This document shows positions 17,234 to 25,200 of a stretch of 64,000 nucleotides of DNA, piece after piece; positions within the stretch are counted from its first letter, which is position 1, and every line of letters begins with the position of its first letter. This stretch comes from Aequorivita viscosa. GTDB taxonomy: Bacteria; Bacteroidota; Bacteroidia; Flavobacteriales; Flavobacteriaceae. The stretch spans positions 1 through 64,000 of the forward strand of contig NZ_FNNS01000004.1 in the NCBI RefSeq assembly GCF_900106795.1, written 5' to 3'. Under the pieces are notes generated by a model. The model had not been told where the DNA came from. It worked only from the letters and a program-made list of their open reading frames with translations, and searched no databases. The position numbers and the translations under genes are program-made.

Positions 17234-17884
17234 ATGCAAATTCCACATATCGCGGTAATCATCATTATTGCCGCTAACGTAATTATTTCGATGAAAGGGT
17301 TTAATGATTTTTCCTTTTTTGAGCGGTATAAATTTAATGTTGGGGGGATACGTCGCGGGGAACAGATACGAATGTTCAGCTCTGCATTTTTGCATGCCGA
17401 CTTCTCGCATTTGTTATTCAACATGCTTACGCTTTACTTTTTTGCCGATGTAGTGATCAATCAAGTTGGAGTTCCTTATTTCGTGATTATTTATGTAGTG
17501 AGCTTATTGGCGGGAAACCTTTTGGCGTATTATTTTCATAAAGATGAACCGCATTATAGCGCAATTGGAGCCAGTGGTGCGGTAATGGGAACTCTTTATT
17601 CGGCTATTTTGTTTTATCCAGATATGGGGTTGTATCTATTCTTTATTCCCATCCCAATTCCAGCGTGGCTTTTTGGAATGGCATATTTGTTGTATTCCAT
17701 ATACGGAATGAAAAACAGGGTAGGCAATATAGGCCACGATGCTCATATTGGCGGTGCAGTTGGAGGATATGCTTTAACACTGCTATTTGCTCCATACCTT
17801 TTTCAAACTAGTTTATGGATTGTCCTTTTACTCGCAGTGCCACTTATAATTTTATTTGTAATGCATAAGCTTGGAAAGTTATGA
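17234..17884 (+). CDS. Rhomboid-family intramembrane serine protease
   Basis: 216 residues with six hydrophobic segments. The catalytic serine motif is GASGAVMG (SAIGASGAV, about residue 118) and the catalytic histidine is in GHDAHIGGAVGG (about 175). The conserved HADFSHLLFNMLTL segment (HxxxHxxxN) near residue 58 is also present. Rhomboids cut single-pass membrane proteins within the bilayer. The SIMPL-domain gene follows after 43 bases and may be co-transcribed. The substrate is unknown. Confidence 0.93.
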   Translation: MQIPHIAVIIIIAANVIISMKGFNDFSFFERYKFNVGGIRRGEQIRMFSSAFLHADFSHLLFNMLTLYFFADVVINQVGVPYFVIIYVVSLLAGNLLAYYFHKDEPHYSAIGASGAVMGTLYSAILFYPDMGLYLFFIPIPIPAWLFGMAYLLYSIYGMKNRVGNIGHDAHIGGAVGGYALTLLFAPYLFQTSLWIVLLLAVPLIILFVMHKLGKL

Positions 17885-17927
17885 TTTTAAGCACTAAATT
17901 TTAAACATCAAAAAACTATTACGATAT

Positions 17928-18608
17928 ATGAAAACCATACAAACCCTTTTAATTTTAGCAATAACAACTACAACTATGATGGCTCAAAATAGACCAATTC
18001 CGTCAGTTGATGTTTCAGGAGTAGGTGTTGTGAATGTTATACCCGATGAGGTTACCATTAATATTCGTGTGGAGAACACCGGTGAAAACACAAAAGCCTT
18101 AAAGAAACAGAATGACGCAATTGTAAGTGAAGTTTTACGGTTTTTAAAACAGGTAAAAATTGCAGATAAAGATGTGCGAACCGAGTATATGAATCTTACT
18201 AAAAACTACGACTACAACAGCAAAACATACACTTTTGCAGCAAACCAATCGCTTTCTATTAAATTACGCGATTTAAGTAAATACGAACAAGTAATCGATG
18301 GTTTATTAGACACTGGCATTAATCGAATAGATGGAGTTGTTTTTTCATCTTCCAATAGAGAGGCGTTGGAAAGTCAAGCAAGAAAAAAAGCCGTTGCCAA
18401 CGCAAAAATGAAAGCCGAAGAGTACGCTTCAGTATTGAATCAAACGGTAGGAAAGGCATTGTCTATTAGTGAATTTAGAGACTCAAATGGGCCGCAACCA
18501 TTGTATAGGGCAATGGCGATGGATTCTTCATCTGGCGAAGGACAAACGATAGCTCCAGGCGAAATGGAAATTAGAACTACAGTTAATATAAGCTTTTTAT
18601 TAGACTAG
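17928..18608 (+). CDS. SIMPL-domain (DUF541) periplasmic protein
   Basis: 226 residues with a signal peptide (about 1-19, ending MMAQN). The SIMPL fold motifs are VDVSGVGVVNVIPDEV at the start of the mature chain, VRTEYMNLTKNYDY, GINRIDGVVFSSSN and the helix AKMKAEEYASVLNQTVGKAL. SIMPL proteins (for example E. coli YggE) are periplasmic or surface proteins linked to stress tolerance, without a defined enzymatic role. A terminator lies between this gene and the convergent TlpA-like gene. Confidence 0.9.
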   Translation: MKTIQTLLILAITTTTMMAQNRPIPSVDVSGVGVVNVIPDEVTINIRVENTGENTKALKKQNDAIVSEVLRFLKQVKIADKDVRTEYMNLTKNYDYNSKTYTFAANQSLSIKLRDLSKYEQVIDGLLDTGINRIDGVVFSSSNREALESQARKKAVANAKMKAEEYASVLNQTVGKALSISEFRDSNGPQPLYRAMAMDSSSGEGQTIAPGEMEIRTTVNISFLLD

Positions 18609-18635
18609 AATAATAGCATTTTTTTTCATCAAAAT

Positions 18636-18687
18636 AAAAACTGGAAAAGAAGTGTTTTAAAAACGCTTTCTTTTCCAGTTTTTTTAG
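18636..18687. terminator. Bidirectional Rho-independent terminator
   Basis: AAAAACTGGAAAAGAA pairs with TTTCTTTTCCAGTTTTT, with A and T tracts on both sides. It separates the convergent SIMPL and TlpA-like genes and can stop transcription from either side. Confidence 0.85.
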
Positions 18688-18707
18688 GTTAGTATAACAC
18701 CTACCGT

Positions 18708-19826
18708 TTAATCTCCCAGTAAACTGCCAATCTTAGCTTCAAGAGCAGCACCACGAAGGTTTTTGTCTATAATAATGCCATTTTCATCTAAAAGAAAAGT
18801 AGCTGGAATAGAACGAACGTTATATTTTTTAGCAATTGGATCATCCCAAAACTGAAGGTTTGAAACGTGGTACCAGTCCATTTCATCATCTACAATTGCT
18901 TGTAACCACTTATCTCTTTGTTCTGCTCTATCTAAGGAAACACTAATAATATTTAATCCTTTGTCGTGATATTTTTTATACACTTTTACCACATTTGGGT
19001 TTTCTACACGGCATGGTCTGCACCAAGAAGCCCAAAAATCGATAATTGTATATTTTCCTAATGTTTCTGATAGCGCTATGTTTTTTCCATCAGGACTAGG
19101 GGCGCTAAACTCAGGGGCTTTTACTCCTATTTCCGCATTGCCCATTGCTTCAAGTTTCTCTTTTAGTTCTTTGGCCATATCTGTAGCTTCTAATTCAGGA
19201 CTTAAATCCGACATATATTTTTGCGCGTCTTTAACAGAAATTTCGCCTCTACTAACCATCTCGGCAATAAGCATTATAGTAAACAGGGATTTTTCGGTTT
19301 TAGAAAGAAACTCCTTTTTGTATTCAGTTTCTTCCCCCATTAAGTTTAAGTTTTCACTTTGAACTTTAGCAGCTGCTACGGCATCATTTTCTTGTTGTGC
19401 CTTTCTAAACGCTGCAATACTCGCCTCTTTTCTCTTATTGAATTCATTCATTTTAGCGTTGAATTCAGTGTAAGTTTTATTTTGTTTTCCACCGGTAACT
19501 ACGCTGGCTTGCATGCTATCCTTATAAAGAACAGCTTTCATGTTTTCTTTTTCAGGGAAATAAAGTACCGTGCCGTTTGCTTCATTTGTTCTAAGGAAAT
19601 TTAATTTAATAGTATTGTCGTTTGGGTAGGTGCCTGAAAACTTACCGTCTTTAACAACAAGGGTGTCAATTACTTTGGTTTGCTTATTTTTAAAGGTGTT
19701 AACAAAAATTTCGGTGCCCTCGGCAAAGCCAACCGCATCACCTTCTAGAGTGTACGTGTTTTTCTCCTCTTGACAGGAAAAAAGTGTGAAAATTACTGTA
19801 AGGAACAATACTAAAAACTGTCTCAT
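18708..19826 (-). CDS. TlpA-family thiol-disulfide oxidoreductase lipoprotein with DUF4369 N-domain
   Basis: 372 residues with a lipoprotein signal ending LFSC (Cys18). A beta-rich DUF4369-like N-terminal domain (YTLEGDAVGFAEGTEIFV, about 24-120) and a helical linker precede a C-terminal thioredoxin fold (about 235-372) with DFWASWCRPCR, where WCRPC is the redox active site, and SIPATFLLDENG containing the cis-Pro. It keeps cysteines of envelope proteins reduced or re-oxidised; related proteins accompany cytochrome maturation or stress responses. The specific client is unknown. Confidence 0.92.
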   Translation of the reverse strand: MRQFLVLFLTVIFTLFSCQEEKNTYTLEGDAVGFAEGTEIFVNTFKNKQTKVIDTLVVKDGKFSGTYPNDNTIKLNFLRTNEANGTVLYFPEKENMKAVLYKDSMQASVVTGGKQNKTYTEFNAKMNEFNKRKEASIAAFRKAQQENDAVAAAKVQSENLNLMGEETEYKKEFLSKTEKSLFTIMLIAEMVSRGEISVKDAQKYMSDLSPELEATDMAKELKEKLEAMGNAEIGVKAPEFSAPSPDGKNIALSETLGKYTIIDFWASWCRPCRVENPNVVKVYKKYHDKGLNIISVSLDRAEQRDKWLQAIVDDEMDWYHVSNLQFWDDPIAKKYNVRSIPATFLLDENGIIIDKNLRGAALEAKIGSLLGD

Positions 19827-19950
19827 AATATGCTTTATTTATTTTCGGCAAAAATACTGGAATATTCGAAGATAGGTAGAGAGCTTCCAATATTTGGATA
19901 ATTCTTAACATATATTGGAAACAGAACTTGTACATTTAGAGTTTTAAGTT

Positions 19951-22323
19951 ATGGATAAACTGAATAACAACGAGCGGGATTTCCCGATGAAAATAAAAAT
20001 TGGTTTTGGGAAGGTTTTCGATGTATGTCGTAAACAGCTTGAAACCAGTGCAAACCATAAATGGGCGGCTGAGATACTTTTGTTAGCCGATGAGTATCCA
20101 GAATTAACTTCAGGAATAGATACTTTTGAAGAACTTCAGAAATACAATGAACAAATAGACAAGGTTCTGCAACCTTTGTTTCCCGCAGTGTTTGTGGACA
20201 AGGAAATTAAATTTGCAACAGTTCCGTTACACGATGTAGCATTTAAAAGTACCGAGTGTTACAAAAATTTAACGCACGCCGCTGGCAAGGATTTTTATCC
20301 TGATCTGGTAAGTTTTGATGAAGAGGAGTCTTACCTCATGGGATGTGCGCTCATTTCGTCTCACTATTACGGAAGAGATTTGAGTTTTCAACGCGATTTT
20401 CATTACAACATTCCCGACAAAAAGGATATGATTCGTAATTATCGGGTGGTTTACAATACAGATTATATAGAGATCGCGAAATCACCTTCGGCTCCAGAAC
20501 TTACAGATGCCGATTTCAATGAACTTCTAGAGAGTTTTGATGATATTGCTGTGTGGAAAGAGAAATTTCCACCGCAGTCCTATACCTTTAAAGGGTTTAT
20601 CATAGCTCACCTTATTGATGTTACGGCTGATATTTCTATTTCAGATTTTAAAACCGATTTACTCCGGTTGGAAATGACTAGAGGATTCGAAAACACTGAT
20701 TTTGCTCGAATTTTTAGAACTATTTTCGAATTAAACAACCTCGAGATAGGTTTCGCTGATTACAATGATGAATCCGAATCGTTTGAAAGAGTATTGTTTA
20801 AAGAAATAAAAAGTTTTTTACTCTGTGATAAAAAATCATTAGGAAGCAAAGACGCTTTGTGTAGTGCATCATATTATACGTTGTTTAAGCAAAAAGAATT
20901 ATATGTTATAACAGATACCGAACGATACCGTAAACTATACCCAGATAATTTACTTTATAAAAAACTACTTGAACAAGGCATTAAAAGCGCCATTTTTGCT
21001 TCTATTGTTTCAGGCGATAAAATACTCGGAGTTTTAGAGTTAGTGTCTTCTAACAAAAACGAACTCAATACCATAAATGCAAATAGGTTAAAAGAAATCA
21101 TGCCGTTCCTAGTCAATTCGGTTGTTAGGGCGAAGGAAAATCTCGAAAACGAACTAGAGTTAATTGTTCAGTCTGAATGTACTTCAATTCATAAAAGTGT
21201 TCACTGGAAGTTTAGAAAGGAAGCTAAGCGTTATTTTGAATCTATAACAGAAGGTAATCCAACATTTTTTAGAGAAGTTGTGTTTCGCGATGTGCATCCA
21301 CTATATGGACAAGTTGATATTAAGGGGTCTTCTGAAGCAAGAAACGAGGCGACAAAAATGGATCTTGCCGAGCAATTAGAATACGTTTCGCAAGTAATTA
21401 AAAAGTTAAATGCAATAGAACCTATGCCAATTTTTGAGCAGATGGATTTTGCTATAGCCGGTTTTATGGAGGAAATTTGTGTTAACCTTCAAGTAGATAC
21501 CGAACGTAAAATTGTAAGCTTCCTGTCTTCTGAAATTATCCCTTTCTTCAAACATTTAAGCCAAACAAATGAGCAACATAAAAAGTTGGTCGAAGAATAC
21601 AATGAGCTAATAGATGTAGGCACGGGCTTGGTGTATAAACACAGAAAAGATTATGACGACTCCGTAATGCAAGTAAACAAAGTGCTTACTGCAGTATTGG
21701 ATAGAGAACAACGAGAAGCGCAAAAGATGTTCCCCCACTACTTTGAGCGCTTTAAAACCGATGGAGTTGAGCATAATTTATACATAGGTGCTTCCATTAC
21801 TAAAGAAAAAGCCTTTAATGCTATTTATTTAAAAAATTTAAAACTGTGGCAATTACAGGTAATCTGCGAAATGGAGAACACTTATTTCCGTTTGAAAGAT
21901 CAACTTCCTGTAGCGATGGATGTGGCTTCTATGATTTTGGCATTTCACGGTTCATTATCGCTTCGATTCCGAATGGATGAAAAGCGCTTTGATGTAGATG
22001 GAACGTACAATGCGCGTTATGAAGTAGTGAAAAAACGAGTGGATAAGGCAAATATTAAAGGAACCGACGAACGCATTACTAAACCTGGGAAAATTGCAAT
22101 TATTTATTCCCAGAAGGAAGATGAAGAGGAATACAAAACGTATGTTAAGTTCCTTCAGTCGCAATTATTGCTAGATGACGATTTAGAAGTTTTAGAACTT
22201 GAAGACTTACAAGGAGTAACAGGTTTAAAAGCGCTTCGTGTAAGTGTTTTGTACTCTAAAAAGAATAAACAATCTAAAGAGTATTATACGTATGAAGATT
22301 TGATTTCGGAAATTAGTGAGTAA
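19951..22323 (+). CDS. Large GAF-domain protein of unknown function
   Basis: 790 residues, no signal peptide, no transmembrane helices. A GAF-like segment lies at about 260-395 (DALCSASYYTLFKQKELYVI, KSAIFASIVSGDKILGVLEL), flanked by long, mostly helical regions. The C-terminal part carries VAMDVASMILAFHGSLSLRF and an acidic tail. Proteins of this layout are widespread in Bacteroidota and carry no output domain (no HTH, kinase or GGDEF) that I can see. A cytoplasmic ligand-sensing or scaffold role is inferred. It is flanked by non-coding DNA on both sides. Confidence 0.75.
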   Translation: MDKLNNNERDFPMKIKIGFGKVFDVCRKQLETSANHKWAAEILLLADEYPELTSGIDTFEELQKYNEQIDKVLQPLFPAVFVDKEIKFATVPLHDVAFKSTECYKNLTHAAGKDFYPDLVSFDEEESYLMGCALISSHYYGRDLSFQRDFHYNIPDKKDMIRNYRVVYNTDYIEIAKSPSAPELTDADFNELLESFDDIAVWKEKFPPQSYTFKGFIIAHLIDVTADISISDFKTDLLRLEMTRGFENTDFARIFRTIFELNNLEIGFADYNDESESFERVLFKEIKSFLLCDKKSLGSKDALCSASYYTLFKQKELYVITDTERYRKLYPDNLLYKKLLEQGIKSAIFASIVSGDKILGVLELVSSNKNELNTINANRLKEIMPFLVNSVVRAKENLENELELIVQSECTSIHKSVHWKFRKEAKRYFESITEGNPTFFREVVFRDVHPLYGQVDIKGSSEARNEATKMDLAEQLEYVSQVIKKLNAIEPMPIFEQMDFAIAGFMEEICVNLQVDTERKIVSFLSSEIIPFFKHLSQTNEQHKKLVEEYNELIDVGTGLVYKHRKDYDDSVMQVNKVLTAVLDREQREAQKMFPHYFERFKTDGVEHNLYIGASITKEKAFNAIYLKNLKLWQLQVICEMENTYFRLKDQLPVAMDVASMILAFHGSLSLRFRMDEKRFDVDGTYNARYEVVKKRVDKANIKGTDERITKPGKIAIIYSQKEDEEEYKTYVKFLQSQLLLDDDLEVLELEDLQGVTGLKALRVSVLYSKKNKQSKEYYTYEDLISEISE

Positions 22324-22571
22324 TAAAGATTAATCGCATTACAAGTCACAAAAGTTCTAATTAAATTAGCGATAATCACTTACCTGGTTTGCTGCGTAGA
22401 ATGATGTTAGGAGGCTTATTAGTAAATTTGCGATTTTTACAATTTTTTATTGAATGAACTCATAATTATGTGTCAAATCTTTTGTTTTATGTGGTATATT
22501 ATCTAGATTGTGTTTGTTTTTTTTATAATAAATTATTAATATTGAGGGGCTAACCCTTTTAATGTTTATTT

Positions 22572-23474
22572 ATGATTACTACAAACCCCTTTAAATTTTG
22601 GTATTTAATTCTAATTTTTTCGTGTTGTTTAGCTTCTGCTAACCTTTTTGCGCAAGTAGGTATTGGTAACACTAATCCGGATGCTTCATCACTGCTCGAT
22701 ATTCGCGATGCTGCTAACGATGCTGGTATTTTAATTCCTCGTGTAGATATTACTAATTTAAATACAGCAGCACCAGTCACTTCTCCCGCTACTAGTTTAT
22801 TGGTTTATAATACGAATACCACAACGGGACCTGGTTTCTTTTTTTGGAACGGAACAGTCTGGACGAGTATTGACGGTAATAAGGATTGGAAATTAGGAGG
22901 AAATACTGGAACTACCCCAGGAACTGCTTCTGGTGAAAATTTTATTGGAACTACCGATGCGCAAAATCTAGTTTTCGCAACAAATGGAACTGAAAGAGTG
23001 CGAATTGACACAAATGGTGACGTCGGGATTGGAACAGCTGCAAATGCTTCGGAAAAATTGGAAGTTACTGGAAACATGCGGCTGAATGGTGCATTTATGC
23101 CTGCAAATAATGCTGGTACCGTTGACCATGCGCTTTTATCTGCCGGTGCTGGTGCTTCACCAACTTGGACTCCCTTTAATTTTGCAAATAAAACAGCTAC
23201 AACTACCATTGCTAAATATTTTGTTAATTTAACACTTGCTTCTGACTTTTCACCTAGTACAAGACAAACATTTACAGTAACCGACACTAGCTGTCGTAAC
23301 AATAGTTCTATTAGTATGAGTATTACCGGACCATTCAACGTAGCCTTTGAAGGTTTAATAATAATGAATACAACTACGGCTACTGGCCAGTTTCGCTTTA
23401 CCCTTTACAATTTAACAGGAGCTACTATAACCTCAGGAACTGTTATTCCTTTTAGCTTTATAGCTTTTTATTAA
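22572..23474 (+). CDS. Secreted repetitive surface protein (VGIGTxNP type)
   Basis: 300 residues with a signal peptide ending NLFAQ. The mature chain opens VGIGNTNPDASSLLDI and repeats the theme later (GDVGIGTAANASEKLEVTGNMRLNG), the pattern found in Bacteroidota surface or tail-fibre-like proteins. Segments such as SLLVYNTNTTTGPGFFFWNG and ENFIGTTDAQNLVFATNGTERV are also characteristic. The C-terminus is beta-rich, ending FIAFY, with no T9SS sorting domain. The protein is probably displayed on the surface or secreted; the ligand is unknown. A small secreted protein gene follows 10 bases later. Confidence 0.75.
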   Translation: MITTNPFKFWYLILIFSCCLASANLFAQVGIGNTNPDASSLLDIRDAANDAGILIPRVDITNLNTAAPVTSPATSLLVYNTNTTTGPGFFFWNGTVWTSIDGNKDWKLGGNTGTTPGTASGENFIGTTDAQNLVFATNGTERVRIDTNGDVGIGTAANASEKLEVTGNMRLNGAFMPANNAGTVDHALLSAGAGASPTWTPFNFANKTATTTIAKYFVNLTLASDFSPSTRQTFTVTDTSCRNNSSISMSITGPFNVAFEGLIIMNTTTATGQFRFTLYNLTGATITSGTVIPFSFIAFY

Positions 23475-23484
23475 AATTATTATT

Positions 23485-23871
23485 ATGAAATTTATTTTCT
23501 CAATTATAAGTATCGTAGCAGTTGTAGGTGTTTCATATTCTCAAAATACTAAAAGTGTTGTCGATGCCCATAAAACCGAGAAGTTTGTTAAAACAACTTC
23601 ACTAAAAACAGGAACTGTAAAGCAGGATGGCGATGAGCCGTCTAATAAACCTGTGGATGCTTATGTTGTATCGAATCAAAACACAATGGTTGTCGTATTA
23701 AAACAGGAGAATCCAAAAACGGAACTAACTGATGATGAAATTATCGTTAGTGAGGAAGCAAACGAAGCTATCCTGCCAATAGATATAACGACTACTCCTA
23801 ATAATCAGGTTATATTTGAGAAATCTAAAACAAGACGATTAACAAACCAAGAATTAGAAAGTGAGGTTTAA
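23485..23871 (+). CDS. Small secreted protein of unknown function
   Basis: 128 residues with a signal peptide (about 1-19, ending GVSYSQN). The mature part is polar and acidic (DGDEPSNKPVDAYVVSN, TELTDDEIIVSEEANE) with no cysteines and no recognisable domain. It lies 10 bases after the VGIGTxNP-type surface protein and is almost surely co-transcribed, so it may be an accessory to it (inference). Confidence 0.65.
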   Translation: MKFIFSIISIVAVVGVSYSQNTKSVVDAHKTEKFVKTTSLKTGTVKQDGDEPSNKPVDAYVVSNQNTMVVVLKQENPKTELTDDEIIVSEEANEAILPIDITTTPNNQVIFEKSKTRRLTNQELESEV

Positions 23872-23962
23872 TTTAATGTTGTTGCCCAAAACCTTGATTG
23901 TAACTGTACATTCCAATGTGCGAAGTACGTGTTGGGTTTTGATGTTATCTTCCTATTTTGCG

Positions 23963-25147
23963 CTACATTTCCATATAAAAGAATGCGGCGAATGCAGCTA
24001 ACGAAATGATTGTTCCTGCCACGAAAATGGTATAAGTAATTCGTAAGATTCGGTATTTCCTGTCTAAAACTTGTCCGAGGAAATAAAGGTCTTTTGTTAG
24101 GGATTTGTATACATAATCGCGGTCTTTTAAAAGTTCTTCAATAGCCCATTCAAACTCCTTTAATTTCATTTTATGGAAATTGCCAAAGAAGGTTAGGTTT
24201 ACCTCTTGATTGGCGATGTCTTCTTTTGTAAACTCTCCGCGCGTAATGTTTGGTCGCGTAGCAATTACTGCCAATATCATTGTTGTAGCACTGAAAAGAA
24301 TAAAAATAGCAGTCGGGATAATTAAATAATTGTTGTTGTCTAGCTTAGATATAAGATTTGATAGTACCAATGAGATTATAATGGCATTTACGGAAAGCAT
24401 AATGTTAGCTTTTGTATCTGCAATATCACTCAATTTAATATGGTTCCGTAATGCAACACGATAAAAGGTTTGAATACCTCGATCGGGACTTTCATTTTTA
24501 TACTTAGCTTTTAATTTTGCCTTGTCTTCATCCCGTCGTAGTTTTTCTTTGTTCTTTCTTTGTTTTGATAAAAGGTTTGAAAGATTTTCTTCTTTAGTTG
24601 GTTGCCAGTTTTTAAGAGCATAATCAGTATAGAATTGGTGTTCTTCTACCAAAATTCTAATGTTTTCTTTACGCCATTCTTGAGGAGAATATTTCGCTTG
24701 ATCCTGAAGCATTAATTCTAACCTTAAAAATTCGCTCGTCTCTTCAAAATAATCCTTGCCAAAGTGAGAACAATCGGCATCTCGGATTATCTTTTCAAGC
24801 TCTGTTTTCGGATTCTTATATTTAAATTCGGTAGCCAAAATGCACTTTTCTACTGCTGCAATCATGGGCTCCTCTACATTTTGCGATTCCAAGAATTTAC
24901 GAGCTATTTTTGTGCTTTCTACTTCATGATTTTCTCTTGATACAATGTAACCAGTATCGTGGAGTAAAGCCGTTAAACGCAGTATAGTTGCATCTTTAAC
25001 ATCAATTTGTGAATGTTCAATGATTTCATTTATACTTTTATAAACACGCTTAGAATGTGTATAATTGTGATACACAAAAGTATTTGGAAGCTTCTCGATA
25101 AAGAGCTTTAAAACAAAATCATCAGTGGCTTTAATTAGATTCTCCAT
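23963..25147 (-). CDS. HD-domain protein with C-terminal PycTM (Pycsar effector-like) membrane domain
   Basis: 394 residues. The N-terminal HD phosphohydrolase domain shows HNYTHSKRV (His27, His31), LLHDTGY (His63-Asp64), ENHEVES and IIRDADCSHFG (Asp123, Asp125). A charged linker leads to the DUF5706/PycTM region, about 237-394, with the signature LSDIADTKANIMLSVNAIII, a two-helix hairpin and a final transmembrane helix (TIISLAAFAAFFYM). PycTM proteins are the membrane-perturbing effectors of Pycsar, where cCMP or cUMP triggers them. HD-PycTM fusions also occur without a cyclase. No pyrimidine cyclase is seen here; the divergent neighbour begins 53 bases away. Confidence 0.88.
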   Translation of the reverse strand: MENLIKATDDFVLKLFIEKLPNTFVYHNYTHSKRVYKSINEIIEHSQIDVKDATILRLTALLHDTGYIVSRENHEVESTKIARKFLESQNVEEPMIAAVEKCILATEFKYKNPKTELEKIIRDADCSHFGKDYFEETSEFLRLELMLQDQAKYSPQEWRKENIRILVEEHQFYTDYALKNWQPTKEENLSNLLSKQRKNKEKLRRDEDKAKLKAKYKNESPDRGIQTFYRVALRNHIKLSDIADTKANIMLSVNAIIISLVLSNLISKLDNNNYLIIPTAIFILFSATTMILAVIATRPNITRGEFTKEDIANQEVNLTFFGNFHKMKLKEFEWAIEELLKDRDYVYKSLTKDLYFLGQVLDRKYRILRITYTIFVAGTIISLAAFAAFFYMEM

Positions 25148-25200
25148 ACTATTGAATTAGGCACTCCAAAGTAACAAAAAATAGAAACGAAGAACTGTAT

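Noticed and set aside
22805-23338. 177-codon frame opposite the VGIGTxNP-type protein
   Set aside because: It is the shadow of a repetitive Gly/Thr-rich coding sequence; the plus-strand protein has a signal peptide and family motifs.
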